17,547 bases of DNA from Bacteroidales bacterium. Lineage in GTDB: Bacteria > Bacteroidota > Bacteroidia > Bacteroidales > Bacteroidaceae. The position numbers and the translations under genes are program-made. The stretch spans positions 1 through 17,547 of the forward strand of contig SFPC01000035.1 of assembly GCA_004552195.1 (NCBI GenBank), in the 5' to 3' direction. The notes below the pieces were generated by a model, which saw only the letters and a list, made by a program, of their open reading frames with translations, was not told the origin of the DNA and searched no databases. Positions 9,701 through 15,751 of the stretch are shown here, in pieces; the stretch's first letter is position 1, and each line of letters begins with the position of its first letter.

Positions 9701-12479
9701 CGGGGGTGGTCAGGGTGGTTACGAAGTTCATCAGCGAGTAGCGCGTGTTTGGGCTGCCCAACGAAAGGGTCGTTCCGTTGTAGCTAAGGGCCTGACTGCC
9801 GGCATTTAGCAGGTTGTAGCGTGTCACGGCCCCGCTGTAGGAGTTCGTTGTCTTGGACAAGACTGTGGCATTGGCCTTGTCGGCCACAGTCTTCAAGTGT
9901 GTGGCATCCAGATAGTTCCCGAGCTTGCTGACATACACGTAGTCGGCAGCATCGGTGTGCGATGGTTTCCAAAGCAACCCGTTGTCGCCCGTGGGGGCGG
10001 TTTCGGTGGTCATTGTGACGGTGAGGGAGGACTCGGTGCCCTGGTCCTTGAGGAGTGCCTTGCCGTAGCCCGTGAATTGCAGGTATTGGTAGGGGTCGGT
10101 AGCTTGAGCTGTCACAGCACCGGAGTGGAGCGTGAACGAGACCATGTTGGTGGCATCGTTCGCACCTTGGTGGCGCAGATTGTTGTCGGCATGTTCTGAT
10201 CCATAAGGGCCAAGATATATATTGGGGCTTGTGCCGTATGGTTGGTTGTCACGCAACTGCCAGTAGGCTGTTGCGGTGCTGAGGTGCTCTTCGAGATAGA
10301 ACAACGTGGCCACATTGGGGTTGTCGGTCAGGTAGAAGCGTCCGCCTTCGCCGCACAAGGTAGTGGTGCCGGGTACGTATTCACGGTTGTAGATATAGAA
10401 GCCGTTGTGGTTCTTCAGTCTGAAGCGTCCGGTGGCATCTTCCTCAATCATCCAGATGTTGGTGGCGTTTGAGGCATCATCACCATTCTTGCGCAGTTCG
10501 CGGCTGTCCAGTCCGTCGCCGCCCAGTCTTTTGCCGTACACGGCAGGGAAGCCTACCACGTAGTTGTTGCCCGGCAGGGGAGCCGTTTCGGGGCAGTTCA
10601 GTGTGGTGGGGAAGTTGATGAGCGAGTAGCGCGTGTTGGGTGTTCCTGCCGAGAGGGCAGTGCCGTTGAAGCTGAGTGCCTGGCCGTCGGCATTTTGCAG
10701 GTTGTAGCGTGTCACGGCCTGACTGTAGGAGTTGGTGGTACGGCTGAGCGGCGTGGCGTTGCTGATGTCGGTAACGGCCTGACGGTTGGTGAGGTCAAGG
10801 TATCGGCCTTCCTTGCTGATGTAGACGTACTTCGCGTCATTGTTGTGCGAGGCTCTCCACAGCAAGCCAGGCTGCGTTTCGTTAGTGGATGTAGTGTATG
10901 TAGTGGATGTAACGGTCAGTGCGCTGCCAGCACCCGCATCGGTGAGCAACTGCTTGCCGTAGCCGGAGAACTGCACGTAGGTGTAGGAGTTGGTGGTGCT
11001 GATGCCTGCGGCGGGTAGGGAAGGTATGTCAGCATCGGGGATTGGGATAAATTCAAACCTGACGTAAGGGTCGCCAGCAGACCAGTGGCGAAGTCTGGTT
11101 CTCTTGGCTTTGTTGGGTTCGTCTGCTCTTTGGTTATAACTGAGATATTTCGCGGTAGTGCTATTTGCATCTGGGTCTCTGAGTTGCCAATAGTCAATGT
11201 CGTAATCTTCAAGATAGAACGCCGTGGCCAGCGTGGCATTGTCGGTTAAAAATATACGTCCACCGTTTCCTATGTCATTGCCATCGAGGTCTGTAGTCCG
11301 GTTGTACAGGTAGTAGCCGTTTTTGTTTTGCAATTTGATGCAGCCTTCGGGCGTTTCCACAATTTGCCACACATTGGCAGAATTAGCTGTGGTGCTGATT
11401 GTTTGCAGGGTACAATTATCCAATCCGCCATTGCTCACATCATCGCTCAATATGTGAATCTCGGAAATAGATTCCGTCAGGTCAAGTTGCACTGTGTACC
11501 AATGACCGGGTATAGGACTGACTGTAGGTCCGGTTACGGTGGTCGTCAAGTTTAAGGTCGAGTAGCGTGTATGGGGATTGTTTTGCACTAAGGCTGTGCC
11601 ATTGTAGCACAGGGCCTTGCCATTGCCATCGGCTGCAACCAGATTGTAGCGAGTTTTGGCGGCGTTATAGGTGCTTTGGCTTTGCGTTAGCACGGTAGCC
11701 TCGTTTTCGAGGGTGGTAACAGTCCAGCCCGTAGTGCCGTCCTGCTTCAAGTAATATCCATTGTCGCTCTTGTAGATATTACCACCTCCAGCAACGGGGA
11801 CAGTGCCCCACTTGTAGCCTCCACCGTCCGCTTCGCTGCCTGTAACGGCTGCTACTTCCAACGTGGATGAGCTGGCGTTGGCGTGCAGTCCGAAACGGCC
11901 ATAGCCGGCAAAGAGTATGTACTTGAAGTCGGAGGCCGGCAGGTTGGATAGGAATACCAACTCGCAGTTGTCGGTGCGGTCGGTAATCTCTATGCCGGCG
12001 GTGGTGATGTTGCCGCCTGAAGCGTCGAGCGTCCAGTTGTTGTTAACGGCATCGGTGTTGTTGCGTTGCAGCGTGTAGCCGTTTGTACCTTCAGTCAGTT
12101 TAAATTTCACAAGGTCTGAGCTGCCACTATTTACAGCGCGGTAGCGCGCTGCATCAATGTTGTAACCCAAATACAGGCTGCTGGCGCGGTTTACCAGCTT
12201 GTAGTAGGTGGTTCCGTCTACAACTTCTGCTATTATTTTCCATTGATTGGCCTGAGACACTTCGGCTGCCACCGTAGTCAGGTTGCCGTTGGCAGTACCT
12301 GCATTGCCCAACAGTTTGTCATTGATGGTGCCATCGTTGTAAAAGCTGATGTAATACCAATGTTCTTCACTTTCCGTCGAGAGGGTGGGCATGACGGGGG
12401 TTGCCGCCAGGCGCAAGGCGGCGAACAAGAGGGTGAACAGGGCGCAGAGGCGCGGGAGGATATGGGGATGGCGTTTCAT
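783..12479 (-). CDS. Giant secreted multi-module adhesin, likely pilus-associated tip or surface protein
   Basis: The protein has 3,898 residues. The start is placed at the ATG at 12479 because MKRHPHILPRLCALFTLLFAA there forms a clear signal peptide; an in-frame ATG at 12563 would add 28 non-signal residues. Residues about 30-2000 are about 13 beta-trefoil-like modules of two alternating types, each with a Trp-hydrophobic core such as NVWQIV or LLWRAS. A region without recognised domains follows. Next come a jelly-roll-like domain (about 2490-2680, ending GGDILIDDVEVF), Ig-like segments (VCAGQNVNLTV near 2910), a WNNDGNW module near 3265, VGNPFPCGLD near 3573 and APGQGFFVKAKG near 3630. The last 70 residues (VNGQKVNI, DAEGRTVYTL, PMGNYVVEA) resemble a T9SS type A sorting domain. 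Its position as the fifth cluster gene matches P. gingivalis mfa5, but no DxSxS metal site was seen. Glycan binding is an inference from the beta-trefoil look. Confidence 0.85.
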   Translation of the reverse strand: MKRHPHILPRLCALFTLLFAALRLAATPVMPTLSTESEEHWYYISFYNDGTINDKLLGNAGTANGNLTTVAAEVSQANQWKIIAEVVDGTTYYKLVNRASSLYLGYNIDAARYRAVNSGSSDLVKFKLTEGTNGYTLQRNNTDAVNNNWTLDASGGNITTAGIEITDRTDNCELVFLSNLPASDFKYILFAGYGRFGLHANASSSTLEVAAVTGSEADGGGYKWGTVPVAGGGNIYKSDNGYYLKQDGTTGWTVTTLENEATVLTQSQSTYNAAKTRYNLVAADGNGKALCYNGTALVQNNPHTRYSTLNLTTTVTGPTVSPIPGHWYTVQLDLTESISEIHILSDDVSNGGLDNCTLQTISTTANSANVWQIVETPEGCIKLQNKNGYYLYNRTTDLDGNDIGNGGRIFLTDNATLATAFYLEDYDIDYWQLRDPDANSTTAKYLSYNQRADEPNKAKRTRLRHWSAGDPYVRFEFIPIPDADIPSLPAAGISTTNSYTYVQFSGYGKQLLTDAGAGSALTVTSTTYTTSTNETQPGLLWRASHNNDAKYVYISKEGRYLDLTNRQAVTDISNATPLSRTTNSYSQAVTRYNLQNADGQALSFNGTALSAGTPNTRYSLINFPTTLNCPETAPLPGNNYVVGFPAVYGKRLGGDGLDSRELRKNGDDASNATNIWMIEEDATGRFRLKNHNGFYIYNREYVPGTTTLCGEGGRFYLTDNPNVATLFYLEEHLSTATAYWQLRDNQPYGTSPNIYLGPYGSEHADNNLRHQGANDATNMVSFTLHSGAVTAQATDPYQYLQFTGYGKALLKDQGTESSLTVTMTTETAPTGDNGLLWKPSHTDAADYVYVSKLGNYLDATHLKTVADKANATVLSKTTNSYSGAVTRYNLLNAGSQALSYNGTTLSLGSPNTRYSLMNFVTTLTTPDTAPLPGHYYTVQFPSLTPIKKLGGDGIDSKELKQDYTATAANTTNVWQIVEESNGQFKLKNKNGYYLYNRLKNPGTTVNCDMGGRYYLTDNAALASPFYIEEYSTGGYWQLRDPNADYFLYLNPNQPGDNAFTIRHWTADDTHSKVLFEINDVEVPTVGSTAENAYFYLQFSAFGKQLLTDTGAGQPLAVTKVSEETPTDNRYLWRMHHLMGSGVTDGVIVCMSKNGNYLNLSGATPISDTEANATTISFSANDYNGSVSPRYNIVRTDGSALCFDGTNLSMGTSNTRFSVIHRSTTVTGPDNFPLISNATEEHWYSFQWVYLNKVLEMKGIDAPTQFSTDFTPNSSNTWKLVDDGSGNGRYYFMTMNGMYLCDKNGRYYSTTNKSEAAALRIVEYNEGENRSYWQLRNTDETSYQYLNPSGGANATYLENYAANDVVNKVLFTKMEVLPEKTYPIAYLHFSALGQIGAYDKGNDSIPTGKKPDYTTDVANGYLWTVLPKEDGSGVILKSQLGNYLTYNDSEGFKTSTDASKAFVFKLGTNTYENNGSVRNQLLNPADENQALCADYNDHHLYWGVPNTRYSVLWLSSPHIWCTDLPKTSNSLSGFTLYHIRFRSNGYIISSPNVGDATPIPHNDNIQDMSNAWALYRCQNDDDTYSGDVFLSNGKGHFLKYDATSSSFTTVATATVGDIPADATKFRLVENDVRRDCWQLQLELPDHESKMLKLLSTTSEGTTTYSFTLADRNDAGNYVYFEELNLYPDFSTETTGAWQFIHLDQLTGSPRMEASYDGEAAKGSNVTASDTTPDARKTVWKVMGSADDFILKSGTDTYLKVDDDGNVTLTDNKEEAASLALHFNYFAIDKTTIDWIVEVNGTSPTRYLKYDSAGQFTTAAWPANQEESTYYALSFGTTTTPKFSDTTSETYYYINFNQYIDSEVAAVNGNLYMSDGVEKTSDAYAELKQAVHSMQWMFVGDKDEVRLMNRNDNYICWDETSVTFGVTADSTKAAVFNMKLKGRTATGTPYGHFLLISGEGVSESRLNQYMTITKQGTLYHLTLTTNGIAPDAGQTIVEQVVETKAEDYTQYYIRPKRSWFIKELNDDKVETFAGFIKEDPLGTYGFENNPYQPSIKQQKTNEYKVIRYMKQGTTRAFDTPTYMRSNINGESKVKAYQRYYNYQTGGRVDPDRINLTEPGRRDYANGTVMGSQLLLNNETTGYAKTGTISFNMPKDAPEDYNYILAVDVSQYTDFIDYFGDNGNEKYNDIICTEVNVPEHQDLIEPTLSERYVYDVRNAHQMAKQLTACTEGSDKWLEEYVITYPSKKRGFSVSTVPLGNELQNYWFYLNGTPSEENLQNITSYNNIYFKCEDNAAGISGFQVTDWPVEGATTPTADLSKLRFVRFYYPGESSTSLGYGAVPDGSSATILCYARDGGTAGSTGGTLYQLAKITLRFEDNCEPLPYTEVIGRTADGKFKTGRAPEYLRKLTGEAVASIDYNANDFRTFRTPPVGKTSSGFSANQELANTYRYPMLYENSGYNFYPVSGNTYPSIGNLTENSFGSYAITRRLQVAWGYGNFKPVSHVYKLLYNEYTEAQRQAWGIDLSALNNIDSHAFLYLDASDLPGQIASLHFNSNLCSGSRIYASAWMSSPNGWANNSVPATVQFKVVGHTSDNAATDQPVLLHTYCPGPIASKSRYTDANGDPAVLDHTAKIYDDASNVGVWQQVFFSFVNNATQSFDHYTLDIENACTSTAGGDILIDDVEVFVSKPTVTVEKTSPVCGKEVTLTKMTTSFDDLLLSLGLEENKKPASGNPRLWFCLLDKKLFDHKVDSLTLVRSGGEGISSSEWQQLFNATLVGDPNSSKEEDKAFRWVEVPTYYDKIETFNYAKALATNKAIVQREEDAGGNRYIVISDKVNSDRLLPRHDYYIVFVPRYGDDPITAANSAEQFQISSNCCIKNSFTTTSAVQILGDTEHAADGGNELEVCAGQNVNLTVQINGTDKTTGDLTTVQTYYDWWLDFKGGAFENMYINADGTLSKNAKPEPANDKQVSLSEALINMRHYYPNAISIEGLTPRHDADQPVELTQQMLDGLKAALTPESDGVPRLFLYRISLNVQIPSSYTEGEKSRIVTVVPIEFTNEDIIYCFDPQHIVMSISGNAPRMLSGLANTTYPNDNFNAPVRTALDRTEQATELTAGTQPTTLFRLPLHGIKKAGSSVTKLIPFKLEATTPGDPAYTPVYIAGTNDPACQVYTTNAEGDMLMREVGRVVNLEALVDQPDSYQPYADFYFLKDFTPREGYTYQLRFEYKEDPAEPAESGKPICNGAVCFDLKIVPQFLMWKAYADNADWNNDGNWKRADKDELYKTAGDTYPANNAVAADPQLLQTDNGFVPIEGCHVVIAPADFQPQLSGALNDATATKDIQYDMVMKATPVDNCLKCEAFYLNTCEDVVLQSGGELINAQHLKYNKAWMEYELAAGRWYTLGSPMQQMYAGDWFAPTQGGRQLTPYFEGITFNTTDYNRFSPAVYQRGWDKGTAKLYYLSNLSNEASTANSQNVAVKAMWSSVYNDVQETYGNGGFSLKTLAASKSGTPYTNLLFRLPKEDTSYKYYKETPGSGGNEQGIGERNNTYKLLTDKLSSAPEFKQTITNSVTGNQYFLVGNPFPCGLDMTEFFNGNSSLIEQKYWLLTADGQASAMKTDAGWITINTSGTPDVLAPGQGFFVKAKGTSGTLELKFTAAMMASARGYAVLRAPARRSTAASCPTLRMRTETEAGSSEAVIVKLAEASNDYAAAEDMLTLLDDNLKDVPTVYSLADHQALTVNTRRTMQRVPVGITGGTDGPVQVVFSGLETFGESLSLLDDLTGVVTPLTLNAKPLPGMNELAATVDMQANVANRYFLLTSATPEAEEELTDVKPLVIVNGQKVNITTNAAYPLTYVHIVDAEGRTVYTLTPYTPTLSLKLPMGNYVVEARTATQAVTTKVNIAQ
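6480..12380 (-). repeat. Coding array of alternating A/B beta-trefoil-like modules
   Basis: Type B modules follow the pattern PLPG-YTVQF, GGDGxDSxEL, NVWQIVEE, FKLKNKNGYYLYNR, YYLTDN, YWQLRD. Type A modules follow YLQFSGYGKQLL, LLWRASH, YVYISKxGxYLD, TRYNLxNAxGQALSxNG, NTRYSLxNF. The RYN site of type A recurs at about 11641, 10699, 9811, 8908 and 8043 (the last as NQL), giving spacings of 314, 296, 302 and 288 residues. A leading B unit and two degenerate trailing units (A6, B6) bring the total to about 13. The second and third A copies are also clearly alike at the DNA level, which points to duplication within the gene. Confidence 0.75.
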
Positions 12480-12594
12480 GGGAGATTCGTTTGAAACAAA
12501 AGAATATGCTGAAAGGAGAAGTGGCGGGGCCGGGAAGTGGCGGAGCCGGGGAGCGAGTGGCACTTAGCAGGTGATGGGGCCGGCGGTGCGGGCA
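12480..12594 (-). other. 115-bp spacer with a 16-bp direct duplication
   Basis: The spacer separates the fourth gene from the giant gene. It contains GAAGTGGCGGGGCCGG (12518-12533) followed at once by a copy with one mismatch (12534-12549), a very GC-rich direct duplication. The final 30 bases before the ATG are AT-rich, as is common for leaders in this group, and no AGGAGG-type site stands out. No TAnnTTTG promoter motif was found, so co-transcription with the upstream genes is likely. Confidence 0.6.
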
Positions 12595-14130
12595 TCAGGG
12601 CGTTGTGGCACTGGCGATGATGTAGATGGTGCGGTTGTAGGTGAGCGTTTCACTTTCGGAGACCTTGATGCGGACGGTCAGCTCCACGGAGGCGGTGCCG
12701 GAATTGCCGGAGTCGAGGGTGGCGAGGAGTTCGCCCGTGGTGTCGTCGAAGTGGGGCGCACCGTCGTTGGTGAAGATGTGGGAGGGGTCTTCCACGGTGA
12801 TGGTGTAGCTTTCGATGTGGGTTTTGTCGTTCAGCTCAAACCAAAGCTCGGGCTTGTTGGCGTTGGCGGACTCGAAGACGTAGGGGTGGATGGAGAGGTC
12901 GCCGCCGCCGCCGAAGATTAGGGTGTAATAGCCTTCCTCGCTGTGGTCCTCCTGGCTGAAGGAGGGGTAGCCGCCAATGGGGGGATAGAAGAAGGTTTTG
13001 AGGATGACGCTGTACTCCGTGAGGCGGATGGGCACGAGCACGGCGTGGTTGCGGGCGATGTCTTCGAGCTTCATGAGGGAGAAGCGGGTGATGATTTTAT
13101 CTTCCGGCACAACGCCCTCGCTGGTCTCGTCGGATTTGAAGTGGTATTTCAGCGTGAGGGGGAATTGGCCGGTGGGGTGGGTGGAGACGCTCTCGTTGAG
13201 GTAGCCGGTGAATACTTGGTTACTGCCGTTTGCCAGGGTGGTGCCCGTGGAGGTGCTTCTGTCGAAGAAGTCTACGTTGGCAGTGGTGTGGCCGTCGGTG
13301 GCGTTGAAGGAGTTGATGACACCGTTGTTGGCATTCTTGGGCGGCAGGAAGGCGATGGTGTTAGTATTCCCATTGGCCGTGACGCTGCCCATGGTGATTT
13401 TGTCCATCACGATGTCCTTGCCCGTCTGGTTGGTGACGGTGAACTGTATCTTGGAGAGCAGGCGGTAGAGGGAGAGGCGGACGGTGACGTTGCTGTTTAC
13501 TTCAAACTGCTCCTTGTTGGTCATGGGGATGCCGTTAAAGGTGGTTCCTCCGGGTATGTTGTTGGCGGGATGTACCTTGAAGTTGTTGAAATGGGGGGTG
13601 TAGTTTAAGGCCTCAACGGCAGTGCCGAAGTCACTGTTCTGAGTGATTTCAATGCCGTTGGTGGCGGTGGCATCGAGGTGGCTGTTGCCTTTGAGCAGGA
13701 GCTTCTTTTTGCCGGAGCCGTTGTCAGCCGTGTAGTCGAAGCAGTCGGGCAGGTTGGCAAAGGAATAGAAGGTGTATGTGCCGGTTTCGGAGGTGATGCT
13801 GGCCACGTTGCGCCGCTCGTCCTCCTGAGCCGAGGTGTGGGCCAGGTTGAATATGTCTTTTACATTGCCGGCTGCATCTACCATGACAACGTAGGCGGAG
13901 AAGATCATCTCTCCGCCTTTGGGATTGGCCATGACATCGGTCCATGCTCTGGAACCGGTGGTGAGTTCGGCGGTGCCCAGCTCAATGTTGATGCGCACTT
14001 TTTCCCGGCCTTCGCCCTCGGAACTGACATCGTCGGAGGCGCAGGCTGCCGCAAGCACCATGGCGGTGAGTGCCGTCAGGATGCGGAAGAGGGGGCGGGA
14101 GAACAAATGATTATGCTGAGGGGTGTACAT
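12595..14130 (-). CDS. Accessory fimbrillin-like lipoprotein (Mfa4-position)
   Basis: This is a 511-residue lipoprotein. Residues 1-29 form a signal peptide ending in a LAAAC lipobox with Cys30. The residues after it, ASDDVSSEGEG, are acidic, like the surface-export signal described for Bacteroidetes lipoproteins. An RLSLYRLLSKIQFTVTN segment in the middle resembles the strand that begins the second half of FimA/Mfa-type fimbrillins. The C-terminal third contains PPIGGYPSF and LIFGGGGDLSIHPYVF and ends in beta-strand-like sequence. It lacks the YGIVRNN motif of the Mfa1-type subunits, so it belongs to a different subfamily. As fourth gene of the cluster it occupies the place of P. gingivalis mfa4. 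The most likely role is an accessory or tip-proximal subunit that links the giant protein to the fibre; the exact family is uncertain. Confidence 0.7.
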   Translation of the reverse strand: MYTPQHNHLFSRPLFRILTALTAMVLAAACASDDVSSEGEGREKVRINIELGTAELTTGSRAWTDVMANPKGGEMIFSAYVVMVDAAGNVKDIFNLAHTSAQEDERRNVASITSETGTYTFYSFANLPDCFDYTADNGSGKKKLLLKGNSHLDATATNGIEITQNSDFGTAVEALNYTPHFNNFKVHPANNIPGGTTFNGIPMTNKEQFEVNSNVTVRLSLYRLLSKIQFTVTNQTGKDIVMDKITMGSVTANGNTNTIAFLPPKNANNGVINSFNATDGHTTANVDFFDRSTSTGTTLANGSNQVFTGYLNESVSTHPTGQFPLTLKYHFKSDETSEGVVPEDKIITRFSLMKLEDIARNHAVLVPIRLTEYSVILKTFFYPPIGGYPSFSQEDHSEEGYYTLIFGGGGDLSIHPYVFESANANKPELWFELNDKTHIESYTITVEDPSHIFTNDGAPHFDDTTGELLATLDSGNSGTASVELTVRIKVSESETLTYNRTIYIIASATTP

Positions 14131-14160
14131 ATTCAGAAAGTTTGATAGACTTTTGCCGCT

Positions 14161-14203
14161 GCCCCCTCCCGCCGGGCTTTGGTGAGCGGAGAGGGGAGGG
14201 GGC
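14161..14203 (-). other. GC-rich hairpin between the third and fourth genes
   Basis: GCCCCCTCCC (14161-14170) is the exact reverse complement of 14194-14203, with a 23-base loop. In the minus-strand RNA it starts 11 bases after the TAG stop of the third gene and is followed by AGCGGCAAAAG, so there is no U-tract. It may slow decay of the upstream message or reduce read-through, but it is not a standard terminator. Confidence 0.5.
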
Positions 14204-14214
14204 GTGGGGGTGTT

Positions 14215-15651
14215 CTACATTTGTATTTCGGGAAGTGTGATGGAAATCCAGTCTTTCACTTCTATCAGTATCAGACCGAGGGATGTCACGCTGTTGACGT
14301 AGACGCGGTAGACATTGTTGCGCACAATGCCGTACTTCATAGGTACGGCTTCGGCGTTGGTATCGTGCGGGTCGGCGTGGCGTATGTAATGGTAGTAGCT
14401 TTTGGCGGTCCAGCTGTAGGTTGACTCGCCTGTCTTCTTGCCATAGTAGCCGTCGATGCGGATGCCCGTGGCATAGCTTTCTTTCGGGCTGCCGGTGAAG
14501 ATGGTGTTTTCCCGGGCGTAGGTCAGCACGTAGTATTTCAGGTTGGAGTCGCTTGGGTCAATCTGGTTGGTGTAATCGCTTCCCGTTGACAACTCCCTTA
14601 CGTTCCAATGGTCGTAGGATTCATTGTTGCGGTTAACCAATTTGGGCTTTAGGGCAGCGTCGGTGAAGTTGACAGAGGTTTTGTCAAAGGTTTTGCAGCC
14701 CACCACGTAGTTGGTGGCTTCGTTCAGTTCGTTTTTGGTTTCCAGTCCCAGATAGCTCAGGTGGGTGTAGTCCTGCCATTTGGTGTCGCAGACGCGCTTG
14801 ATAAGGTAAGTATCGCTGTTCCAGAGATTGAAAGGGGTTGCTTCTGTCAGGAGGAAGAGGTCGCCGGTCTCGGACTTGTCGTCCTTGATGACTTTGTAAA
14901 GGTAGCCTTTTTTCGTATAGTTTGTTCCTTCTATCTCAAAGTTATAGTTCGCCATGTATTCGCCGCCGTAGTAAGTGCCGCCGGTTGTGCCCGGCTTCAC
15001 ACCGGGGGAGAAGTCGATGCGGGCGGCGAGCCGCTCTACGGTGAGGGTTATTTGTTTGACGTGGTCAATGCCACCTTCGCCCGTGATGGTGACGGTGGCA
15101 TCGGCTTCGTTGGTCATCACGAAGCGGTTGGCGGTGGAGGGGTCGAGCGGGTCGGTTTGGGCATAGGGTTGGGTGATGGCGTAGTCGCGCACTTCGCCCA
15201 ATGTTTTCTCAGCCAGCTGTGTGAGGTCGCCGAGGTTAGTTACCACCAGCACATGATAAAGGCCCGGGGTGATGGGCGTGAAGGAGTGGAGTACATCGGT
15301 GCTGTATTCCGTGTCGGACACTTTATGGATGCTGGGGGCGTAGAAGGCGTAGCTGATGGGGGTGGAGGCGGGGGCGTTGATGCCGTCGTTGGCTTGGTAG
15401 AGGAAGATGGTGGCATTGACCGTGTTGTTCTCATTTTCCAATGCTCCCAGCCGTCCGTCGCCATCCTCGCCGCCTTGGGGACCACGGCTCAGGGGAGCGC
15501 CGCAGCGAAGGGTGAGCTGAAAATAAGTTCCGTTCTTGTTGAAGAGTTCTTCATCGTCCGATACGCTGTCTCCATGACCACTACACCCTGTCAGGACTGA
15601 CATGAGCAGCCCAAACAGACAGATGGCAATATGTGCGGTGGGTAGTTTCAT
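14215..15651 (-). CDS. Mfa1-family minor fimbrillin lipoprotein (Mfa3-position)
   Basis: This is a 478-residue lipoprotein. The signal peptide runs to residue 22 and the lipobox is LTGC with Cys23, followed by an acidic patch (SVSDDEE). FTPITPGLYHVLVVTNLGDL is typical of the N-terminal fimbrillin domain. TVERLAARIDF matches the conserved segment at the start of the second domain. The C-terminus carries MKYGIVRNNVYRVYV and then LILIEVKDWISI, the Mfa1 C-terminal domain signature also seen in the major fimbrillin at the right edge. In P. gingivalis the third gene, mfa3, encodes an accessory subunit near the tip, and the same position suggests the same role here. It ends in EIQM, a short tail after the KDW strand. 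Assignment to the family is firm; equivalence to Mfa3 rests on gene order. Confidence 0.8.
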   Translation of the reverse strand: MKLPTAHIAICLFGLLMSVLTGCSGHGDSVSDDEELFNKNGTYFQLTLRCGAPLSRGPQGGEDGDGRLGALENENNTVNATIFLYQANDGINAPASTPISYAFYAPSIHKVSDTEYSTDVLHSFTPITPGLYHVLVVTNLGDLTQLAEKTLGEVRDYAITQPYAQTDPLDPSTANRFVMTNEADATVTITGEGGIDHVKQITLTVERLAARIDFSPGVKPGTTGGTYYGGEYMANYNFEIEGTNYTKKGYLYKVIKDDKSETGDLFLLTEATPFNLWNSDTYLIKRVCDTKWQDYTHLSYLGLETKNELNEATNYVVGCKTFDKTSVNFTDAALKPKLVNRNNESYDHWNVRELSTGSDYTNQIDPSDSNLKYYVLTYARENTIFTGSPKESYATGIRIDGYYGKKTGESTYSWTAKSYYHYIRHADPHDTNAEAVPMKYGIVRNNVYRVYVNSVTSLGLILIEVKDWISITLPEIQM

Positions 15652-15751
15652 GAAGTTTAGCGGAAGGGGAAGTAAGTGTTTGTTTAATGTTAGGGTGAGT
15701 ACGGGCAGTGCTATCTTTTATTTGACGGGGCTGTTCCCCGGCAGATGCTGC
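15652..15751 (-). other. 100-bp spacer between the second and third genes with a small hairpin
   Basis: A 5-bp GC stem, CGGGG (15726-15730) and CCCCG (15736-15740) with a 5-base loop, lies 12 bases past the TAG stop of the Mfa2-like gene. In the minus-strand RNA it is followed by UCAAAUAAAAG, not a U-run. The rest shows nothing notable and no promoter motif. Confidence 0.4.

Noticed and set aside
783..12479. vWA domain like that of P. gingivalis Mfa5
   Set aside because: No DxSxS metal-binding motif with a suitable context was found by eye. Near matches such as DVSQY and DASDL lack the fifth Ser.
12480..12563. Longer N-terminus of the giant protein starting at 12563
   Set aside because: The added 28 residues are Pro/Arg/Leu-rich and are followed by a complete signal peptide at the internal Met (12479). 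The export signal would be buried if the upstream start were used.
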